From: DASQEH01 sp038237745
GTDB taxonomy: Bacteria > Actinomycetota > Actinomycetes > Propionibacteriales > Nocardioidaceae
Direction of reading: 5' to 3'
NCBI GenBank assembly: GCA_038237745.1
Contig: JBBRYJ010000005.1
Location: forward strand, 149,134 to 213,133
DNA length: 64,000 bases
Shown here: piece after piece, positions 59,431 through 64,000 of the stretch
Numbering within the stretch: position 1 is the stretch's first letter
Layout of the letters: every line of letters starts with the position of its first letter
Translations under genes and position numbers: made by a program
Notes under the pieces: generated by a model
Told to the model about the DNA's origin: nothing
Database searches by the model: none
The model's input: only the letters and a program-made list of their open reading frames with translations

Positions 59431-60396
59431 TCAGTCCGGTTCAGACGAGCAGGAGCTCAGGTAGTCCACGACGTCGGTCAGCGCCGCCGAGGCCATGGCG
59501 ACGCAGGTGTCAGCGGCCCCGTAGTAGAGCCTCAGCTCGTCGGTCGCGGTGTCATGGACCATGCCGCACGGGAAGACCACGCCAGGCACGTCGCCTGTGA
59601 GCTCGTAGGTCTCGGAAGGTCCGAGTACCCATTCGCTGCACCGCCGGACGACCTTGGTGGGGTCCTCAAGGTCGAGCAGCGCCAGACCTGCTCGGTACAG
59701 GGCCCCCGCGACCGTCTGACGGACCCCGTGGTAGACGACCAGCCAGCCTTCTGCCGTCTCCAGCGGGGGCGGCCCCATGCCGACTCGTGCGGAGTCCCAC
59801 CATCCACCCGGGCGAGCGCCGATCACCGGCTCGGGCGAGCTCCATGCCCTGAGGTCGGCAGAGCGCGACAGCCAGATGTCTGCGCGACCGCCAGTCACGC
59901 TGACAGGCCGGTGAAACAGGATGTGATCGCCGCCAACGCGGCGGGGAAGAAGGGCACCGTTCTTGTCCTCCGGTGGGCGGGCCACCCCCAGCCGCTCCAC
60001 CGTGCCGAAGTCGCGTGTCGTTGCCAGCGAGATCGACGGTCCCCCTGGCCCGAAGGCTGTGTAGGCGATGACCCAGGCGTCCAGCTCGTCAACTCTGCTA
60101 ACCCGCGCGTCCTCGACCCCCCAGGACTCCTCCGGACGCAAGGGGTCCGGAGCGAGCAGCGGCTCCTCGTCGACCACCCAGTTGGAGACGCCGTCACGCG
60201 ACCGAGCGACCGTGAGGTGGCTGAAGCCGCGCCGGTCCTCGACCCGGCACAGCAGGACCGTCTCGTCGTCAAGGAGGGCCGCCCCAGCGTTCATCACCGA
60301 GTTGACCGGGTAGGGCCACCGGTTCGGGGCAAGGAGCGGGTTGCCCGCGTCGCGCCGGAACAGCTGATTACCTCGGGCGGTCCAGGAGCTCCCCAT
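59431..60396 (-). CDS. GH130 glycoside phosphorylase/hydrolase
   Basis: A 321-residue five-bladed beta-propeller protein of GH130. The family motifs are ESWGVEDARVSRVDELDAWVIAYTAF with the catalytic Asp, EDKNGALLPRRVGGDHILFHRP, WWDSARVGMGPPPLETAEGWLVVYHGV and FPCGMV near the end. GH130 enzymes phosphorolyse or hydrolyse beta-mannosides. There is no signal peptide, so it acts in the cytosol, probably on a product of the two overlapping glycosyltransferase genes. It overlaps the second one by 29 bases, and its ATG lacks a ribosome site. Confidence 0.88.
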   Translation of the reverse strand: MGSSWTARGNQLFRRDAGNPLLAPNRWPYPVNSVMNAGAALLDDETVLLCRVEDRRGFSHLTVARSRDGVSNWVVDEEPLLAPDPLRPEESWGVEDARVSRVDELDAWVIAYTAFGPGGPSISLATTRDFGTVERLGVARPPEDKNGALLPRRVGGDHILFHRPVSVTGGRADIWLSRSADLRAWSSPEPVIGARPGGWWDSARVGMGPPPLETAEGWLVVYHGVRQTVAGALYRAGLALLDLEDPTKVVRRCSEWVLGPSETYELTGDVPGVVFPCGMVHDTATDELRLYYGAADTCVAMASAALTDVVDYLSSCSSEPD

Positions 60397-61378
60397 ACAC
60401 GGCAAGATAGTCGTCGACCATCCGCTCGGCCGAGAAGCGGCGCTCCGCCACGCCGCGGCAGCCGGCTCGGTCCAGGTCCCGTACTCGGGCGACCGCGGCC
60501 GCGGCCTCGTCCGGCCCGCTGACGAGGAACCCTGTGACGCCGTCGTCCACGAGCTCTGGAAGCGACCCGTGCCGGTAGGCGACGACGGGTGTGCCGCAGG
60601 CCAGCGACTCGACGACAGACAAGCCGAACGGCTCGGCGAAGCTGATGGGATGCAGCAGAGCGTGCGACGACCCGAGTACCGCGGCTCTCTCCTCGGGACC
60701 CACCGGGCCGAGATAGGAGACCCGCTCCCCGTCGAGATGCGGCTCGACCTGCTCGGCGAAATATCGCTCGTCCTGCACGATTCCGCAGATCCGCAGGCGT
60801 CGCCCGGCCCGCCGTGCGATATCGATGGCCGCAGCGGTGCCCTTGTCCGGATGGATGCGTCCGAGGGTGACCAGGTCGTCTCCTCCCGCTGCCTCGAACG
60901 GCAGGGCGTCCAGGTCGATGCCGTGATGGACCGTGGCGACGTAGTCGAGCTCTGGTACGCGGTCGGAGGCCGAGATCGAGACGTAGGACGACCCGGCTTG
61001 GGCGTACGCCGGCAGGATTCTTTCGTCGGACAGACCGTGCACCGTGGTGAGCAGCGGCGCGCTGCAGTGCTGGAAGAAGGCGAGGGGAAGCCAGTCGAGG
61101 TGGCTGTGTACGAGGTCGAAGTCGCCGGAGCGGGCGAACGCATGGGAGACGTGCATCGCCTCCCACACCCGGCCGTCGAGAGACGGGTCCTCCGCGTAGC
61201 CGCGGGGGCAGACCCCGTCGAGTGCTGCTGCGGTGATCGAGTCGAGGGTGGCGAAGAGGGTCACGTCGACGCCCCGCGCGACGAGTCCCTCCGCGATGAG
61301 GCTGGTGACCTGCTCCCAGGGGCCGTAGTGCCGCGGCGGTGTGCGCCACGCGACCGGACCGAGGAGAGCGACTCTCAC
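60368..61378 (-). CDS. GT4 glycosyltransferase
   Basis: A 336-residue GT-B glycosyltransferase. It starts VRVALLGPVAWRTPPRHYGPWE (acceptor side), has DLVHSHLDWLPL and a donor site LGRIHPDKGTAAAIDIAR and SFAEPFGLSVVESLACGTPVVAYR with the conserved Glu residues. Length is typical of GT4. Donor and acceptor are unknown; GDP-mannose is a fair guess because of the GH130 partner. GTG 61378 overlaps the upstream stop as GTGA; a longer frame upstream is Arg-rich and rejected. Confidence 0.88.
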   Translation of the reverse strand: MRVALLGPVAWRTPPRHYGPWEQVTSLIAEGLVARGVDVTLFATLDSITAAALDGVCPRGYAEDPSLDGRVWEAMHVSHAFARSGDFDLVHSHLDWLPLAFFQHCSAPLLTTVHGLSDERILPAYAQAGSSYVSISASDRVPELDYVATVHHGIDLDALPFEAAGGDDLVTLGRIHPDKGTAAAIDIARRAGRRLRICGIVQDERYFAEQVEPHLDGERVSYLGPVGPEERAAVLGSSHALLHPISFAEPFGLSVVESLACGTPVVAYRHGSLPELVDDGVTGFLVSGPDEAAAAVARVRDLDRAGCRGVAERRFSAERMVDDYLAVYGELLDRPR

Positions 61379-63645
61379 GGCCGGGTCGGAGAGGACTGGA
61401 GCCCTGCTCCGTCCAGCGCTAGCAGAGCCTGGAGGAAGGCCAGCGTCGACTCGGCTCCCTCGTTGTCGTTGACGCTGTGGGCGCCCAGTCCGTCGTGGCA
61501 CCCTCCAGTCGCGAAGTCGTAGACAGGCACGCTCAGCCGGTTCCGGCCGAAGTACCACTCGAAGGCGCGCAGCGCACGCTGCCCGTGGAGCCGGTCGCCG
61601 GTCGAGGCCATCGCCTCGATGAAGGCTTCCACCAGGGAGGCCGCGTCCAGCGGCTGCTCGTCTCCAGGGACGGTGACCGGTGACGACTCTGTACTGGTGC
61701 GCCACCGGTTGCCCACCAGGCGGACCATCGACGTGCTGAGTGAGCACTCTTCGGCGTACCACTCGAGAGCCTCGAGTCCCTGGCTGAGCATGACGTCGTC
61801 ATCGAGCCGGTGCCCCGCGGCGAGCATGGCCTGCGGCAGCCTGCCGTTATCGTAGGTCAGGTAGTCCTCGAACCAGCGCCAGTCGTCTCGCCGAGTGCCC
61901 GCGTACCAGCCCGCTAGACGGTCGGACAAGGTCCGCAGCAGGGTCCGGAGAGCTTGGGGCAGTGCCGCCGGGCTCGGCCGGGTCAGTCCGATGACCGCGA
62001 AGGCGACACATCGTGGGCTCAGCGACGCCTCGAGGTCGGGGGCCATCTCCTCCAGCAACCGCAGGCTCGGTGCCGACGCAGCCAGCGGTGGGTGCGCGGC
62101 GACGACCTCGCCGAGCGCCCAGGCGACCCGGCCGAGATGGTCGCCCTCGTGCGGCTCGTCCAGCCAGCGGCGGTCGTAGGACATCAGGTTGTGCATCCCC
62201 GGACGCTGCGAGTCCCAGGCATGTCGAAGGAAGGCCAGACTCAGCGTGAGCATTCGGCTGTAGGCGATGTCGCTGCGGTTGCGGCCAAGACCGATCGCCA
62301 CCACGACGAGCCGCGCCATGTCGTCGACGCAGTACCCGCTCGCCCGGTCCGGGATGACCCCGTGCGCGTGCTGGACGATACCCACGTCGTCGACCATCTC
62401 CAGCAGGTGGTCCGGCCGGAAGTGCGGTGACGAGACCGCCGTCGCGACGTCCCGCGACGACCGTACGACGCCGAGGTCCACCGCCTCGGCCATGACCTGC
62501 ATGATCTGCCCGCCGATGGCCGGCCAGGCCAGGTCGGCCCCGATGCGGCGCGCCTCGGCGCGGGCGGCTGAGAGCTTGTTCGGGTCGTCCAGAAGCTGGA
62601 CCACGGTGGCTGCGAGGGCGTCAGAGTCCCCGAAGGGCACGAGCTCCCCGGCACCGGATCCGAGCAGATCCTCCGCGTAGAAGTACGGAGTCGAGACGAC
62701 GGCGCAGCCAGCGACGACGGCAAATGTCAGCGCTCCCGACACGATCTGCTCACGCGAGCGGTAGGGCGTGATGTAGAGGTCGGTGGAGGAGAGAAGGAGC
62801 GCCAGCTCGTCGATCGTGAGGAAGCGGTCGAGGAAGTGCACGTGGTCTGTCAGGTCGAGGTCTCGCACCAGCCGCTCGAGACCTAGTCTGTAGCGCTCCC
62901 CTTCGTGCTTCGCCACCTCGGGATGGGTTTGCCCCGCGACGAGGTACAGCGTCTGCGGGTGCTTCGCGACGATGGTGCCGAGCGCCTCGATCACCACCTC
63001 GATGCCCTTCGAGGCGGAGATCAGGCCGAAGGTGGACAGGACGGTCCGGTTCTCCAGGCGCTCGAGCGCCGGCCTCGGAAGCCCTGGCGTCTCACTGCCT
63101 GCTTCCCCCTCTGGGCCCTGTCTCGACTCAGGGAGCAGTGCGGTAGGTGCGCCGTGAGGCACCACGCGGATGCGCTCGGCCGGGACCAGCCCGGCCTCGA
63201 CGACCATCCGGCGCGCGGTCTCGGTGAAGACCGTGACAAGCGTGGCTCGCATGCACAGAGCTCGGAGCACCTCGACCTGTTGCACGGAAGGCTCGGACAA
63301 GACCGTGTGCAGCGTGGCGACGAGCGGCTGACGGAGCTCCTCGACGAGCGAGAGGATGTAGGACCCGGCCTCGCCGCCGAAGATGCCGTACTCGTGCTCC
63401 ACGAGCACAACGTCGGTGCCGCGAGAGTGGATCATCCCTGCAGCGGCTGCGTAGTCGCCGCGGACGTCCTGACGGATCGAGGCCACGACCTCGTCCCCGT
63501 AGTGCTCGTGCTCGTCGCGGACGATCGAGACGATGTCGACCGCGGTCGCCGAGTCCGTGCTCAGTAGCGCAGACCGCAGGTCGCGGGAGAAGGTTCCGAT
63601 GCCGCAGGGTCGCGGGGGGTAGGTGGAGATCACCGCGACCCGCAC
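61375..63645 (-). CDS. GT4 glycosyltransferase fused to a helical domain
   Basis: A 756-residue protein. Residues 1-385 are a GT4 domain: MRVAVISTYPPRPCGIGTFS, VEHEYGIFGGEAG, LSTFGLISASKGIEVVIEAL and the donor stretch YRSREQIVSGALTFAVVAGCAVVSTPY. Residues about 420-756 consist of alternating helices with conserved Trp/Asp pairs (DDWRWFEDYLTYDNGRLPQAML, SVNDNEGAESTLAFLQALLAL), resembling (alpha/alpha)6 glycosidases or epimerases, but with no family I can name. The GTG start has GGGAGG 5 nt upstream. It is the first gene of the trio. Confidence 0.85.
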   Translation of the reverse strand: MRVAVISTYPPRPCGIGTFSRDLRSALLSTDSATAVDIVSIVRDEHEHYGDEVVASIRQDVRGDYAAAAGMIHSRGTDVVLVEHEYGIFGGEAGSYILSLVEELRQPLVATLHTVLSEPSVQQVEVLRALCMRATLVTVFTETARRMVVEAGLVPAERIRVVPHGAPTALLPESRQGPEGEAGSETPGLPRPALERLENRTVLSTFGLISASKGIEVVIEALGTIVAKHPQTLYLVAGQTHPEVAKHEGERYRLGLERLVRDLDLTDHVHFLDRFLTIDELALLLSSTDLYITPYRSREQIVSGALTFAVVAGCAVVSTPYFYAEDLLGSGAGELVPFGDSDALAATVVQLLDDPNKLSAARAEARRIGADLAWPAIGGQIMQVMAEAVDLGVVRSSRDVATAVSSPHFRPDHLLEMVDDVGIVQHAHGVIPDRASGYCVDDMARLVVVAIGLGRNRSDIAYSRMLTLSLAFLRHAWDSQRPGMHNLMSYDRRWLDEPHEGDHLGRVAWALGEVVAAHPPLAASAPSLRLLEEMAPDLEASLSPRCVAFAVIGLTRPSPAALPQALRTLLRTLSDRLAGWYAGTRRDDWRWFEDYLTYDNGRLPQAMLAAGHRLDDDVMLSQGLEALEWYAEECSLSTSMVRLVGNRWRTSTESSPVTVPGDEQPLDAASLVEAFIEAMASTGDRLHGQRALRAFEWYFGRNRLSVPVYDFATGGCHDGLGAHSVNDNEGAESTLAFLQALLALDGAGLQSSPTRP

Positions 63646-63715
63646 CCGCGCCTCCCGACTCGCGTTCCTGAGCGGACCGGGTCCGCCGACATCGTGAAGG
63701 GTAGCCTGCGGCTCC

Positions 63716-63946
63716 TTACAGGGCCGGCAGGTACCAGTGGCGGATCACGCGGGTCTTGGTGTCGGAGATGGCCATCAGGTCGTGCGTGAAGGCCGTCTGG
63801 TCGAGCAGGCTTCGGGTGTAGGCCAATCCCTCGGTGCCGTTGCAGCTGATGGCGTCCTTAGCCCGGATCCACCGTTCGCTTGAGCTGAGCGGCGGGTCGT
63901 GACGTACGAATGCCCTGCTGTGGAAAGAGAATGTGGCTTGCGACGG
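63716..63946 (-). pseudogene. Open-frame remnant without a start, unassigned
   Basis: Reading minus, 76 codons follow a TAG and end in TAA. The sequence has protein-like features (ERWIRAKDAISCNGTEGLAY, then TRVIRHWYLPAL) but no ATG, GTG or TTG near its N-terminal end, and all three minus frames upstream to the window edge are closed. It could be the end of a decayed gene. No family recognised. The rest of 63646-64000 shows nothing else that I can support. Confidence 0.3.
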
Positions 63947-64000
63947 CTACAAACTCAACTCACAGAAGGGCATCCGTTGAATGCGAGTCTGCCATGGCGT

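Noticed and set aside
61379..61762. N-terminal extension of the second GT4 protein
   Set aside because: It is Arg/Gly-rich shadow sequence of the upstream gene; the GT-B fold starts at VRVALLGP, where GTG overlaps the previous stop.
1..64000. tRNA, rRNA, CRISPR array, transposase or phage genes
   Set aside because: No tRNA T-loop pattern in a cloverleaf context, no regularly spaced repeats and no integrase or transposase motifs were seen by eye; a tRNA scan would settle the first point.

Overview
The window is a high-GC chromosomal segment of an actinomycete (Actinomycetota). Support comes from frequent GTG starts, the moaA / small Cys protein / DUF3099 / fabG / inhA-type fabI gene order, a divergent GT4-type glgA (GlgM-like) and glgC pair, a mycobacterial-type serB with an orphan ABC ATPase, and many genes with a -10 box only 6-7 nt before the start codon. 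No tRNA, rRNA, CRISPR array, transposase or prophage was seen. The genus cannot be fixed by reading alone.

Layout. 1-4.8 kb: the end of moaA, two small conserved genes, a glycogen-debranching-like glycosidase and the fatty acid pair fabG-fabI, closed by a hairpin. 4.8-13.8 kb: a tightly coupled purine operon with a permease fused to an OHCU-decarboxylase-like domain, a stand-alone OHCU decarboxylase, HIU hydrolase, urate oxidase, three xanthine dehydrogenase subunits and a (oxo)guanine deaminase. 13.8-23.1 kb: an IclR regulator, a CitE-like DUF6986 protein, then hyi-glxR-gcl-glxK-allB-alc. Together these take guanine, hypoxanthine and xanthine through urate and allantoin to ureidoglycolate, and glyoxylate through tartronate semialdehyde to 3- or 2-phosphoglycerate. 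Ureidoglycolate lyase and urease are not in the window.

23-48 kb is mostly housekeeping: sixA, serB, an orphan ABC ATPase, nfeD with an SPFH protein, a TSUP permease, an ABC-2 exporter whose ATPase and permeases are separated by an aldo/keto reductase and a GAF-GGDEF-EAL protein, siroheme synthase, a TrmH methyltransferase, peptide deformylase, a LigB-type dioxygenase, glgA/glgC, a gamma-glutamyltransferase, an anchored cyclophilin, a YtcJ amidohydrolase, and DUF3037 beside a frame-broken HipA-like kinase.

48-57 kb: an alpha-glucoside (maltose/trehalose type) uptake and hydrolysis operon with a divergent LacI regulator, whose gene overlaps a RecQ-like helicase gene. 57-64 kb: a PEP-mutase-family protein, a PAP2 membrane enzyme, and a coupled trio (GT4 fused to an unassigned helical domain, a second GT4, a GH130 phosphorylase/hydrolase) that looks like a small glycan synthesis and turnover system.

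The most notable signals are a probable leaderless 18-codon ORF overlapping the debranching gene start, substituted catalytic residues in the permease-fused decarboxylase domain, the DUF6986 gene inside the glyoxylate region, the repeated leaderless promoter signature, and the GT-GT-GH130 trio.
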